Virus record (IMG/VR): IMGVR_UViG_3300021181_000027
Span: 1 to 35,703 of that record
Source: a virus
Strand: one strand, 5' to 3'
Length of the DNA stretch: 35,703 bases
The position numbers were made by a program, and so were the translations under genes. Shown here in pieces: positions 24,301-31,891 of this stretch (positions are counted from its first letter, which is position 1; each line of letters begins with the position of its first letter). The notes below the pieces were generated by a model. That model searched no databases and was not told the origin of the DNA. It saw only the letters and a program-made list of their open reading frames with translations.

Positions 24301-24361
24301 GGATCACGTGTGCCTGTTCGGGTGGGATCTTCGCGAGAATCTCCTGCCGGAGATTCTCTGA
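21350..24361 (+). CDS. large tail protein with possible C-terminal TIM-barrel domain
   Basis: 1003 residues from GTG 21350, directly after the sigma-factor stop. The N-terminal ~100 residues (SIYLQGFDAFGAAAAMHSAT) are followed by Ala/Thr-rich beta domains with similar pieces at ~160-190 and ~620-650 (AAEVATAIAALINATNWTEI; NVIIAAHLAYFINETFSGVW), suggesting repeated units. From ~700, AARMWHADLFAQVASRGLSI, EVQFGEHLWWYFTN, GMAYYD and AELLWPYDVNYP alternate strands and helices like a glycoside-hydrolase-type TIM barrel; E in QFGEHLWWYF is a candidate catalytic acid. A role as tail protein that digests host surface or wall glycans is inference. Confidence 0.6.
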   Translation: MPEAIYKLQPDRSIYLQGFDAFGAAAAMHSATPEGFTVSGVFRDAADFAVLILWDADCFFEHPSFKYLPDFSLAGLVLSFDVSYTKLQPLDSQKFPTIDWPFLDVALADGSSAQVTLFDHARLAGGSFAAASGTLNVETPGAAAFDSLVVWYQNIAFEFIAVGGETAAEVATAIAALINATNWTEIGGIAALWATTFGAALTITYARYGEVSTNGQTVALSSGQNFAGMAVGDSILIGSTVSTVTATGATTLSVADDLGVQTSTPYLAGRGGEDGNMVTLYAVPKNSNLTTDVSVLTLAGGSSAATWRVTLDFTALGIDQVRQMWLTFAPELANGAAYSSAEWDAVFSNWAVSDPEGTRLLQVAGANSVRIEESDDYCTFAGSGWSVVSSAVGFWSQGFAKTTAHVGDSVTVQYICLLEHNLYLGTLLGPGCGKASLSIDGGAAVTVDCYLNVTSSIATRRLAGSAIAAGKHTVTITLTGSNPSAAGSNFYFDFLEAAVLSDVPDPPEAVPTTSPAIDYDTNHGFQLAPARLMNIFDQLGFTGPLNEYVGVFWWNQRTAAGAVFGSVTVTFGGTFVAGDQVLLFIGTAAPNNNVGKTVFAGDTNVIIAAHLAYFINETFSGVWAAVGEDGGGNSTLTITARSPAPAYNFTFSASTELTSTSTGTAAVTGSLSSGVLPSWVIDPTQSPPVNYAARMWHADLFAQVASRGLSITSSFSMELVNPPDNPPAAVWAARYRDGTAVETATGFGVLNSTQCVPSAPEFLAYQVACFQTMAGLQAAAGLTPEVQFGEHLWWYFTNYSATNLQGGMAYYDSATSASAVASLGRALGIFLTPNDDPSAVHSGTDAAFLAGLLFAHVSSLAAAVKALYPTAQAELLWPYDVNYPMPIGREDLGGRLNFAVNLPVQWKGKAGSNLDRFKIEALDFGSGTRSLDLALKAIEFPGLMGWPLQSIRYLFPVDNGGCPFLYEQQLAQGALIPFLTPFAVDHVCLFGWDLRENLLPEIL

Positions 24362-24391
24362 GTAGCCAGGAGCCAGTAGCCAGTAGCCAGT
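24361..24391 (+). repeat. AGCCAGY heptad repeat ahead of the GNAT gene
   Basis: AGTAGCCAGGAGCCAGTAGCCAGTAGCCAG-type units between the large tail gene and the acetyltransferase gene. Confidence 0.8.
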
Positions 24392-24432
24392 ATACGGACG
24401 GGGAAAGGGCGCCTGCGGCGGTTGGCATCAAT

Positions 24433-25062
24433 GTGCGCGAGCCGTTTCCGGAGTGGGCTTGGCCGGAGGTTTGGGCTTGGATTGGCGGGCTGCGGGAGAA
24501 GCTGATCGACGACTTCGGGCCGCGCACGATGGACGAGTGGATGGCGTTCGTCGAGGAGAACGTGCATCGGCAGAGGACCTGGGGCGTGTGGATGGGCGGC
24601 GAGCTGGGCGGGGTGATCACGTTCGACAAAGGGTCGCCGATGGCGGGCGCGGTGCATTTGTATTTCAAGCGCAGCATGTGGGGGCGCGCGCCGATGCCGG
24701 CGATGCGCCAGGTCCTGGAGCTGATTTTTGCGGGGCCGACGACGAAGATTTTAACCAGTGTTTTCGAGGACAATCACGCGGCGCGCGGGATGTTCCGGAA
24801 GCTGGGGTTTCTGGTGGAGGGGCACTTCCGCTCTCAGACAGTTAGAGGCGGGAAGCCGGTGGCGATGGTCGCCGTGGGGCTGACCAAGGAGGATTTCTAT
24901 CGTGTCCATGACGGGGCTGGCAGGCCTGGCGGGGTATCTGGGAAACACGCCGGGAGCGAGAACGGGGACGAGCGTGTCGAGTCCGACATACACGCCGGAG
25001 CAGACGAACGTTCAGAACGAATACGGGTCGGACATCGAGGAGGGGCTGACCAATCCGAATGA
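24433..25062 (+). CDS. GNAT-family acetyltransferase with long overlap to next gene
   Basis: From GTG 24433, the first plausible start after the heptads, the product opens VREPFPEWAWPEVWAW. The GNAT core is WGVWMGGELGGVITFD, HLYFKRSMWGRAPMPAM, LELIFAGPTTKILTSVFEDN and AARGMFRKLGFLVEGHFR, the usual N-x-x-A-x-x-x-x-x-x-x-G-F-x-x-E/V-G acetyl-CoA-binding end. GNATs of this type are common in podovirus genomes near tail genes; the substrate is unknown. The frame continues to 25062, overlapping the next gene by 161 bases. That tail is Gly/Glu/Arg-rich out-of-frame-looking sequence, so the natural protein may have ended near 24900 before a frameshift. Confidence 0.65.
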   Translation: MREPFPEWAWPEVWAWIGGLREKLIDDFGPRTMDEWMAFVEENVHRQRTWGVWMGGELGGVITFDKGSPMAGAVHLYFKRSMWGRAPMPAMRQVLELIFAGPTTKILTSVFEDNHAARGMFRKLGFLVEGHFRSQTVRGGKPVAMVAVGLTKEDFYRVHDGAGRPGGVSGKHAGSENGDERVESDIHAGADERSERIRVGHRGGADQSE

Positions 25063-25399
25063 GACGCCGCAGTACACGGCGGGCGTCAACACGATTAATA
25101 ACGCTTACGCGGGCGCGGGGGACAACCTGACGAGCTCACTGGCTGCTCGGGGGTTTGGGAAGTCGGGCGCGGTGGGGACGGGGTTGCAGCAGCTCGCGGT
25201 GTCGAAGGCGGGGGCGGTCGGCAACGAAGAGAACACGGTCGAAAGCCAGTTCGAGAACCAGGCGGAGGGGTTCGGGTTCGCGTCGCCGGGGAAGACGACG
25301 GTGAGCGTGGGCCCGGGATCGGCGGCGGCCGGAGGGCTGGGGGCGACACTGGCATCGCTGCAATCGTCGCTGAACGCGGCGGGCGGAGGGGGACTCTAA
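24902..25399 (+). CDS. ejection-type virion protein (gp7-like position)
   Basis: 165 residues from GTG 24902 with an excellent AAGGAGG ribosome site about ten bases upstream; ATG 24908 is a second option. The sequence is Gly/Ala/Ser/Asn-rich with NNAYAGAGDNLTSSLAARGF, then GLQQLAVSKAGAVGNEENTV. Small Ala/Gly-rich membrane-active proteins of this sort (P22 gp7 class) are injected with the DNA. The family match is weak, so the call rests on composition and on its place before two further ejection-type genes. Confidence 0.55.
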   Translation: MSMTGLAGLAGYLGNTPGARTGTSVSSPTYTPEQTNVQNEYGSDIEEGLTNPNETPQYTAGVNTINNAYAGAGDNLTSSLAARGFGKSGAVGTGLQQLAVSKAGAVGNEENTVESQFENQAEGFGFASPGKTTVSVGPGSAAAGGLGATLASLQSSLNAAGGGGL

Positions 25400-25400
25400 A

Positions 25401-26738
25401 ATGGCGGTCGATCTGAGTTTTCTGGAGCCGTACTTTCAGGCACTGAGTCAAGTTCCTCATTTGCAGCAGGCCGCGGCGCAACAGGAGCAACAGCAGCAGC
25501 AGCTGGCGGAGACGACCCGGCACAACCAGGCGGATGAGGCGGTGGCGGGACGGCATGCGGACTACGCGGCCGATGCGAACCGGAGAGCGCAGCAGGCGCA
25601 GGACCTGACCCAGGCGGACACGATCCTGAAGAATGGATGGACTCCCGTGGGGAGCAGTCAGGCCGGAGCCGCACCGCCAGCAGCCGTCCAGCCCGCGCCG
25701 GCGGTGGGGTTGGGGGACGAGACGGGCGATCCGGATAACGCGGCCGGAGGGGCCCCTGCGGCGGCCGGTGTGCCGGGGTTGACCGGATCGCTGATGGCGA
25801 CGGCTCCGGTTCCCGCAGCGGCGACACCGCGACAGACGATGACGGTCGGGGGTCAGCAGTATCTGGCGCCGCCCAAGGCGGGGACTCCGGAATGGAAAGA
25901 AGAGCACGCCCGGCAGTTGCAACAGGGCTTCGATGACGACGCGGCCAAGCATGGGGCTCAATTGAACCGGGAGGGGATCATGGTTCCGGACGCCGTGGCG
26001 GACACCTTGCAGATTCCGCGCGGCCAGAAGATTCTCCCCGAGCATGTAAAGGCCTTGGCGGATCTGCACAATATTGTGGCGCCGCCGGAAAAACAGTGGA
26101 AGCCGGATCCACCGCCGTCGATGGTGACGCTGTCGCCGACGGATTCGAAACTGATGGGGTTGCCGGCGGGGACGCGGATGCCGATGGACGAGTACAAGAG
26201 CCGGGGCACGGTGGCGGCGGAGGCGTCGCGGGCGGCAAGAGGTGAGGGTGGCGGATCGGGTGAGAAGCCGGCGAAGCCTCCGACGGGGCGTCAGCTGCAG
26301 ATAAACGACGACACGAAAGCGGCGGAGCTGGCCAAGTCTGAAGTGCAGAGAGGCAAGGATCGTGCGGCGGTGTTGAAGTCGAGGGCGGCGGACAAGAATT
26401 TTGATCTTCAGGGGGCGCTGAAGCAGGCGGAAATCGACCACGCCGACCGGCAGGTGCAAATCCAGAAGCAGTACGAGCAGGGTCGCAGCGACCTGTACGG
26501 CGCGGATGTGGGGCATAACGATTGGGCCGACCGGTATCGGGCCAGTCTCGATGGTGGGGAGCAGGGCGGAACTGCCGCATCGCCCGGGCGGGCAGGCGCG
26601 GCGGCTCCTGCTGCGGCGGGTGCTGCTGGTCCGAAGCAGCTCACCGATATGTCGAAGGTCGGGGAGTACATGAAGAAGGCGGGCGGAGATAAAGTCGCGG
26701 CCCGGAAGGCCGCCGCGGCCGATGGCTTCGTGTTCTAA
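25401..26738 (+). CDS. Ala/Gln-rich ejection-type virion protein (gp20-like position)
   Basis: 445 residues. The N-terminus (LSQVPHLQQAAAQQEQQQQQ) is helical and Gln-rich, followed by a long Pro/Ala-rich disordered part. A small folded segment (DAVADTLQIPRGQKILPEHV) is next, then a charged coiled region (KAAELAKSEVQRGKDRAAVL; LKQAEIDHADRQVQIQKQYE). The end, MSKVGEYMKKAGGDKVAARKAAAADGF, resembles the short C-terminal S-K-V-x-x-Y-x-x-x-x-x-x-x-x-x-A-x-x-x-x-x-x-G-F motif of phage ejection proteins. Position matches P22 gp20. Its stop and the next ATG share one base. Confidence 0.6.
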   Translation: MAVDLSFLEPYFQALSQVPHLQQAAAQQEQQQQQLAETTRHNQADEAVAGRHADYAADANRRAQQAQDLTQADTILKNGWTPVGSSQAGAAPPAAVQPAPAVGLGDETGDPDNAAGGAPAAAGVPGLTGSLMATAPVPAAATPRQTMTVGGQQYLAPPKAGTPEWKEEHARQLQQGFDDDAAKHGAQLNREGIMVPDAVADTLQIPRGQKILPEHVKALADLHNIVAPPEKQWKPDPPPSMVTLSPTDSKLMGLPAGTRMPMDEYKSRGTVAAEASRAARGEGGGSGEKPAKPPTGRQLQINDDTKAAELAKSEVQRGKDRAAVLKSRAADKNFDLQGALKQAEIDHADRQVQIQKQYEQGRSDLYGADVGHNDWADRYRASLDGGEQGGTAASPGRAGAAAPAAAGAAGPKQLTDMSKVGEYMKKAGGDKVAARKAAAADGFVF

Positions 26739-29700
26739 TGCCCGATATTTTCGACCAGTACGCGGCCCAGCAAACGGCTCCTCCGCCGAAGGGGGACATC
26801 TTCGACCAGTACGCGGAGCAGCAGGGAAAACCGGAACTCTCGACATTACTGCCGACAGCGTCGGACGCTGTCGCGACGGCGACGGAGAATGCCCGGCAAA
26901 CGGCGAGTGCGCTGGTGAATCGGCTGATGCCTCCGATGCAGCCGACGCTTCCCTGGCAGCTCGGGAGGGCTGCTCCGAATTTCCAGCCGGAGGGATGGAC
27001 TCCGGAGCAGGAGGCGAAGTTCGAAGCCCAAGCGGAACAGCACCCAGACCCACAGGACTTCGGACCCTCGTTTCGCGGAGGCGCACAGGTGGTCCAGGGG
27101 GCTCGGCAGATTGCGAATGCTCCGGATTGGCCGGGAAGAGCCGGCGGCGCAGCTCAGATGTTCGAAGGGGGTATGGAGGCGGCTACGCCGGCAATGGCGA
27201 CCGGCGTAGTTAAGGCTCCTATTGCGGCGGCGAGGGCGGTGGTCACAGGCCTGCTGGGGCAGAGGGGGACGCAGGCGGCGCTGAAGTCGGAGGGAGTGCC
27301 AGAGGAATACGCGCGACTCGCGGGCGACCTAGCGGGTTTCGCGGCGGCCGGCTGGACGGTGAAGGACTTGGTGACGGCCGGGAAGCGGGCCATGGAACCG
27401 TTTCAGCCTGGGGCCAGGTTCGGCAAGCCGCTGGAGGGGGAGGTTATCCCTCCGGAGCAGACGCCTCCGGAAAATGGAGGGCTCGGGGCGGGGAAGGAGC
27501 CGGTGGAGGCGAGTTTCACGCGCGAGGGTCCGGACATTTTCGACAAGTACGCAGAGGCACAGAAAACCGCGACCGAAACCGGGGGCAGCTCCGGCCAAGG
27601 GGACATTTTCGATCGATACGCGGCGGAGAAGTTGCAGCCGAATGCTGCAAGTTCGGAACCCGCTCCTGGTGAACCTGGCAGCGTGGTGCAGTTGCCGACG
27701 AAGTCGATCAAGGTGGATCCGGGGCGGTTTCAGTTCAAGGCGAACGTGGGACAGGGCGGAGCTGGCGAGGAACTGCGCTCGGTAACGAAGTTCGATCCAG
27801 AGAAGTCGGGGCTGCTGAGTGTGTGGAAAGATCCGGCCGACGGGCAGACGTACGTCGTCAACGGCCACAACCGGCTGGCGCTGGCGGACCGGACGGGGGC
27901 TCCGGAGGTGACGGCGCGGTACCTGGCGGCGGATGATGCGCCCGAGGCTCGGACGAAGGGTGCGCTGATTAACATCGCGGAGGGGCGCGGGGATGCGGTC
28001 GACGCGGCGAAGGTGTTTCGGGATAGCGGGCTCGACGAGGACGCACTGCAAAAAGAGGGCGTGTCGCTGAAGGGACAGAAGGCTCAGCAGGGGCTGGCGC
28101 TGGCGAAGCTGAACCCGGAATTGTTCAACAAGGTGGTGTCGGGAGATTTGCCAGTGGAGCGGGCCGCGGTGATCGGGGCGGGGCTCGACAGTCACGAGGA
28201 CCAGGGGGCGCTGGCGGACATGCTCGACAAACGGGAGCAGAGCGGGAAGCGACTCACCAACGACCAGATCGGCGAGATGATCCGGCTGACCAATGCGGCG
28301 CCGAAGACGACAGAGACGCAGGATTCGCTGTTCGGGTCGCAGGAGATGACGCGGAGCGTGTTGCCGGAGAAGGCCGAGGTTTCGGATTTCGTGCGCAGCC
28401 AGCTGGGGAAAGAGAGCAAACTGTTTCAGGCGGTCGGCAACGAGGGCGCGGCGGCGAAGCTGGGGACGGCCGGGAACGTGATCAAGGCCGGGGATAATGC
28501 GGCGATCGCGGAGCGGACCAACCAGGCGCGGGCGTTGTACGATAAGCTGTCGACCACGACGGGGCCGGTGAACGACGCCCTCGACGTCGCTGCGTCGTCG
28601 ATCGCAAAGGGGGAAAAATCTGATGCCGCCAAGCAGCAAGCGTACGCCACAATCAGGCATGAGCTCCTCGGGCAAGCAAACCGCCTCGCCGGCACGGGCC
28701 AAGAAGCTCCTCAGCGACCTAAAGGAAATGGCGGGGGCGGGGCAGGTGCAACTGGCGGAGGGGAACTCGGTGGCTCCGCCACAGAAGTCACCAGCCAGCA
28801 GCCAGCAGCCAGGGAAGACGGGCGGGCTGGGTTACCCGAAGAAGTAGCCAGTCCGGAATGGACGCAAACGGCGCGTAGCCAGCAGCCAGCAGCCAGCCAA
28901 GACCCCGAGTACAGCGAGGCGGTCCGCATCGTGAGAGAAGCGGGGAAGGCCTCAACCTCCACGTTGCAGCGACACCTTCGCGTCGGATACGGCGCAGCAA
29001 CGCGCATTCTCGATCGGATGGAAGCGGAGGGTATTGTGGGGCCGGCATCAGGTTCGAAACCGCGCGAAGTGCTGGGGCGTGGACCGATTGCTCCGGAAGA
29101 GAAGGGCGAGATCACCCCTTCGAAGCCAGTCGACACGGGCACCACTCTCGGATCCGGGCTCGGGGCGTTTGAACCGTTTTTCCGGGACTCGATCGACGAG
29201 GGGAAGGCTCTGCTCGCGAAACGACAGGCGGCGCAGGCGGCGATGAAAGCCACTGCCGGGACGCCGGCGGAGAGGCAGTCGGGGGAAGCCAATCGTCAAT
29301 GGTACACGGGAGAGCGCGACTGGTGGCAGACTCGCGTCAACCAGGCGATCGACCGGAGCGAAAAACTATTTACTCCGGACGTGAAGACGCGGGAAGCGGT
29401 CGGCATCATGCGCGAGTTCGAGCATCGGCCAGGCGAGCTCCAACAGATTTACGACGGAACGCATCCGTCGCTCGCGATGGCTCCGCCGGCGGCGCTGAAA
29501 CGCATTGAGCAATTGCGGCCGGCGATGAAGTTGGCTTTGAACCCGACGCCGAAGATGGAGAAGGCGAATCGGGTGTACACAAACATCGCCGAGAAAACGC
29601 TGCAAGAAGGGCAGGCCGGCGGTTTTCTGGGGTCGCGGTGGAAGTCCGATGAATACTTGCCGCACATTTATCACGAGCCTGGTGTGCTGGGAGGGACTGG

Positions 29701-31378
29701 CGAAGAGGTCGCGCCGGCGGCGCCGCAGGACCGCATCAACCTGACGGGGAACATCGGCAAGCATTTTCAGTTCGCGGCGAAACGGTTCGATGAGTATCCG
29801 ACGATGCTGCACGCCGTGATGGACGGCAAGGTTCCGAAGACGATGGACCCGGCGGACGCGTTCGCGATTCACGGTGCGAACTTCGCGCGGGCCCGGGCCA
29901 CGCATCTGTTCGAAAAACACCTGGCCGCTAACGGCATGGGGCACTGGGGAACCGAACAAACCGCGCCCAAAGATTGGGTTCCGCTGGCGGGGCATAGCGA
30001 CGAATTCACGCGTATCGGCGGTGGCGGGATGCAGAGGCTGTACGTGCCTCCATTCATTCAGAAGGCGCTGAAGCCGGTGACGGACCCGGAAGTCTCAGGG
30101 ACGGCGTTCAACGCGATCCGCGGCGCGCAGCGCGGCCTGAAAGAGGCGATTCTCGGACTGTCGGGATTCCACCTGCTGACGGAGAATATCGTCGGCCTGG
30201 CGGGCATGGGGCCGGGGGCGATGTACAAATCGTTGCAGCGGCCGCTGGAGTCCCCGGAGTCGCTGAAGTGGGAGCGGGATGGCGCGATTCACGGGCTGAA
30301 CACCTCGATCACGGGGCGGACGATGGACGCCTACCGGAACTTGAAGCCGGGGTCGATTCCGACGCGCGGGGAGATTGTGCGGGCGTTCATTCCCGGATCG
30401 AAGCACGTGCTGGAGGCGGCGCGCGCCATCACGAAATTCACATTCGACAACATCCAGCGGCGATATAAGATCGGCGGCTATATGCTGCACTCGATGGCGT
30501 GGGATCAGCAGAATCCCCACGGGACGCCAGAGCAGAGGAGTTTGGCGCGGCAGGGAATTGCGAGCTACCTGAACGGAGTTTTCGGCGGGCTGCACTGGGA
30601 AAACATGGGCATCGGGAAAGCCGCGGTTGAAACAGCGCGGATGCTGCTGCTGGCTCCGGACTGGTCGGGGTCGAATGTGGCGCTGGCGAAATATGCGGGG
30701 GACGCGAAGCTGGCTGCGAAGGAGCTGCCGTTGCGCGACAAGCTGGCGGGCGCCACGACGAAGGAATCGGTGCAGGCGCGGCTGTCGAGGGCCTTCTGGG
30801 TGAAGTCGATTGTGGGGGGCCTGATCGCGACGCAGATGATGAGCCTGCTGTGGTCGCACCAATACAGCAAGAAGCCGTTCCTGGTCTATGGGGGCAAGGA
30901 CAAAGACGGGAAGGACGTGTATATCAACATGGCCTTTCGCGGCGCCGCCGGCGACCTGGTGCACGCGGCCCAGTTGATGGAAGAGCACGGGCTGATCCAA
31001 GGTGCGGCGACCTTTGCCGGCAGCAAGGCGGCTCCGTTCACGAAGGCCGCGGTGCATCAGTTCACGGGCCGAAACGACTTCGGGCGGGAGATCGCGCCGG
31101 CGGGATTGAGCCCGGTGGCGAACACGGTGCGCAGTGCGGGGCAGTTGGTGTCGGACGTGTCGCCTATTCCAATCGCAGCGAAGAGTCTGCAACACACGAT
31201 GCTCGGGGACGAAGCGGAGAAGTACTCGTGGTCTGAGCGGGCGCTGTCGATGATCGGGACGCCTCCGCAGCACGTCGGGGAGAAGAAGGAATCGACGAAG
31301 CCGGAGAACTCGCTCATGGATCAGATCCGGACGGGGCAGGCGCACGAAGTGAAACACCGGAAGAAGGCGGGGCAATGA
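26738..31378 (+). CDS. ejected polyvalent protein: DIFDxYA motifs, ParB-like domain, FtsK-gamma winged helix
   Basis: 1546 residues. DIFD(Q/K/R)YA occurs four times (about residues 3, 20, 266, 289), a motif I recall at the N-terminus of phage ejection proteins. Residues ~321-510 form a ParB/DarB-like domain: KSIKVDPGRFQFKA, VNGHNRLALADRTG (the ParB GxHR-type centre), then GALINIAEGRGDAVDAAKVF and a helical tail. Residues ~684-721 are a heptad/palindrome-encoded linker. Residues ~722-778 (SEAVRIVREAGKASTSTLQR, then HLRVGYGAATRILDRMEAEG and IVGPASGSKPREVL) match the FtsK gamma DNA-binding winged helix closely. The C-terminal half is a large helical domain with a hydrophobic segment near residue 1354. 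It sits at the P22 gp16 position, so it is probably injected with the DNA. Confidence 0.75.
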   Translation: MPDIFDQYAAQQTAPPPKGDIFDQYAEQQGKPELSTLLPTASDAVATATENARQTASALVNRLMPPMQPTLPWQLGRAAPNFQPEGWTPEQEAKFEAQAEQHPDPQDFGPSFRGGAQVVQGARQIANAPDWPGRAGGAAQMFEGGMEAATPAMATGVVKAPIAAARAVVTGLLGQRGTQAALKSEGVPEEYARLAGDLAGFAAAGWTVKDLVTAGKRAMEPFQPGARFGKPLEGEVIPPEQTPPENGGLGAGKEPVEASFTREGPDIFDKYAEAQKTATETGGSSGQGDIFDRYAAEKLQPNAASSEPAPGEPGSVVQLPTKSIKVDPGRFQFKANVGQGGAGEELRSVTKFDPEKSGLLSVWKDPADGQTYVVNGHNRLALADRTGAPEVTARYLAADDAPEARTKGALINIAEGRGDAVDAAKVFRDSGLDEDALQKEGVSLKGQKAQQGLALAKLNPELFNKVVSGDLPVERAAVIGAGLDSHEDQGALADMLDKREQSGKRLTNDQIGEMIRLTNAAPKTTETQDSLFGSQEMTRSVLPEKAEVSDFVRSQLGKESKLFQAVGNEGAAAKLGTAGNVIKAGDNAAIAERTNQARALYDKLSTTTGPVNDALDVAASSIAKGEKSDAAKQQAYATIRHELLGQANRLAGTGQEAPQRPKGNGGGGAGATGGGELGGSATEVTSQQPAAREDGRAGLPEEVASPEWTQTARSQQPAASQDPEYSEAVRIVREAGKASTSTLQRHLRVGYGAATRILDRMEAEGIVGPASGSKPREVLGRGPIAPEEKGEITPSKPVDTGTTLGSGLGAFEPFFRDSIDEGKALLAKRQAAQAAMKATAGTPAERQSGEANRQWYTGERDWWQTRVNQAIDRSEKLFTPDVKTREAVGIMREFEHRPGELQQIYDGTHPSLAMAPPAALKRIEQLRPAMKLALNPTPKMEKANRVYTNIAEKTLQEGQAGGFLGSRWKSDEYLPHIYHEPGVLGGTGEEVAPAAPQDRINLTGNIGKHFQFAAKRFDEYPTMLHAVMDGKVPKTMDPADAFAIHGANFARARATHLFEKHLAANGMGHWGTEQTAPKDWVPLAGHSDEFTRIGGGGMQRLYVPPFIQKALKPVTDPEVSGTAFNAIRGAQRGLKEAILGLSGFHLLTENIVGLAGMGPGAMYKSLQRPLESPESLKWERDGAIHGLNTSITGRTMDAYRNLKPGSIPTRGEIVRAFIPGSKHVLEAARAITKFTFDNIQRRYKIGGYMLHSMAWDQQNPHGTPEQRSLARQGIASYLNGVFGGLHWENMGIGKAAVETARMLLLAPDWSGSNVALAKYAGDAKLAAKELPLRDKLAGATTKESVQARLSRAFWVKSIVGGLIATQMMSLLWSHQYSKKPFLVYGGKDKDGKDVYINMAFRGAAGDLVHAAQLMEEHGLIQGAATFAGSKAAPFTKAAVHQFTGRNDFGREIAPAGLSPVANTVRSAGQLVSDVSPIPIAAKSLQHTMLGDEAEKYSWSERALSMIGTPPQHVGEKKESTKPENSLMDQIRTGQAHEVKHRKKAGQ
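28790..28896 (+). repeat. heptads plus composite palindromic element, copy 4 (in frame inside polyvalent gene)
   Basis: Heptads at 28790-28812, then the composite core at 28847-28896 (two substitutions in the core, GAATGG for GAACGG and ACGGCG for ACAGCG). All of it is read through in frame as a linker immediately before the FtsK-gamma domain. Confidence 0.9.
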
Positions 31379-31542
31379 CGGAATCGTATCTGAGGGTGGG
31401 GACGCTGGTGCTTTCAGTCGTAAGCACGGCCGCGGCGGTTGGGATGTATATCGCGATTTTGCAGATCAAGAATGCGATTCTGACCGAGCGGGACGTGATG
31501 AAGGGCTGGGTGCTCGAAGAGATCCGGAGGGCGGTGAACTGA
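31375..31542 (+). CDS. small one-helix membrane protein, 55 aa
   Basis: ATG 31375 overlaps the polyvalent stop (ATGA). One hydrophobic helix (VGTLVLSVVSTAAAVGMYIA) is followed by a charged amphipathic tail (ILTERDVMKGWVLEEIRRAVN). The topology fits a class III-like holin or a small membrane accessory protein, but no lysis enzyme is identifiable beside it, so the role stays open. Confidence 0.55.
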   Translation: MTESYLRVGTLVLSVVSTAAAVGMYIAILQIKNAILTERDVMKGWVLEEIRRAVN

Positions 31543-31543
31543 A

Positions 31544-31891
31544 GTGCGAGCGACGCGGTGGAAGTTCGGGGAGCCGGAGCTTTGCAAGGCGGTGTTGACC
31601 TATGAGCCGCAGACGGCGGCGAGGATCGCGAAGCTGGCGGGGTTGAGCGTCGGGAAGGCGGCCGATGTCCTGTGCTGGATGGTGGATCGCGGGACGATCG
31701 GGATCTCGATTCTGGGGCGGTGGCCGGACATTCGGGCGACGCGGCGCGCGGCGGTGTATTACTTGCGGCGGGCGGTGCGCGGGGAAGCGCTCGATTCGTG
31801 GCTGTGCTGGTGCTGGCTGAGAAATCCGACGTGCTGCCTGGTGTGCCGGCGGTGCGTCAGAGTTTGCGGCCGCGGCGAACCCAGTACATGA
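31544..31891 (+). CDS. winged-helix-type small protein
   Basis: 115 residues from GTG 31544. Residues ~13-55 (CKAVLTYEPQTAARIAKLAG, then LSVGKAADVLCWMVDRGTIG) read as a winged helix: helix, turn, recognition helix, then wing. The following ATRRAAVYYLRRAVRGEA is helical, and the last ~30 residues are Cys/Trp-rich (CWCWLRN, CCLVCRRC) and could be a metal site or reading past an older end. A DNA-binding regulator at the end of the virion operon is plausible. The 3' end overlaps a convergent minus-strand peptide gene. Confidence 0.5.
   Translation: MRATRWKFGEPELCKAVLTYEPQTAARIAKLAGLSVGKAADVLCWMVDRGTIGISILGRWPDIRATRRAAVYYLRRAVRGEALDSWLCWCWLRNPTCCLVCRRCVRVCGRGEPST

Noticed and set aside
24184-24432. 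N-terminal extension of the GNAT gene
   Set aside because: Lies inside the real end of the 1003-residue gene and crosses the heptad repeat; Arg/Ser-rich without protein-like pattern.
25095-27086. 663-residue minus-strand ORF
   Set aside because: Antisense shadow of ejection-type genes, runs across several real gene borders.
27329-28702. 457-residue minus-strand ORF
   Set aside because: Antisense shadow within the polyvalent gene; no recognisable protein features.
371-28896. CRISPR array
   Set aside because: Repeats are dispersed or 7-bp tandem units without regular unique spacers.
30095-31375. 426-residue minus-strand ORF
   Set aside because: Antisense shadow within the polyvalent gene.
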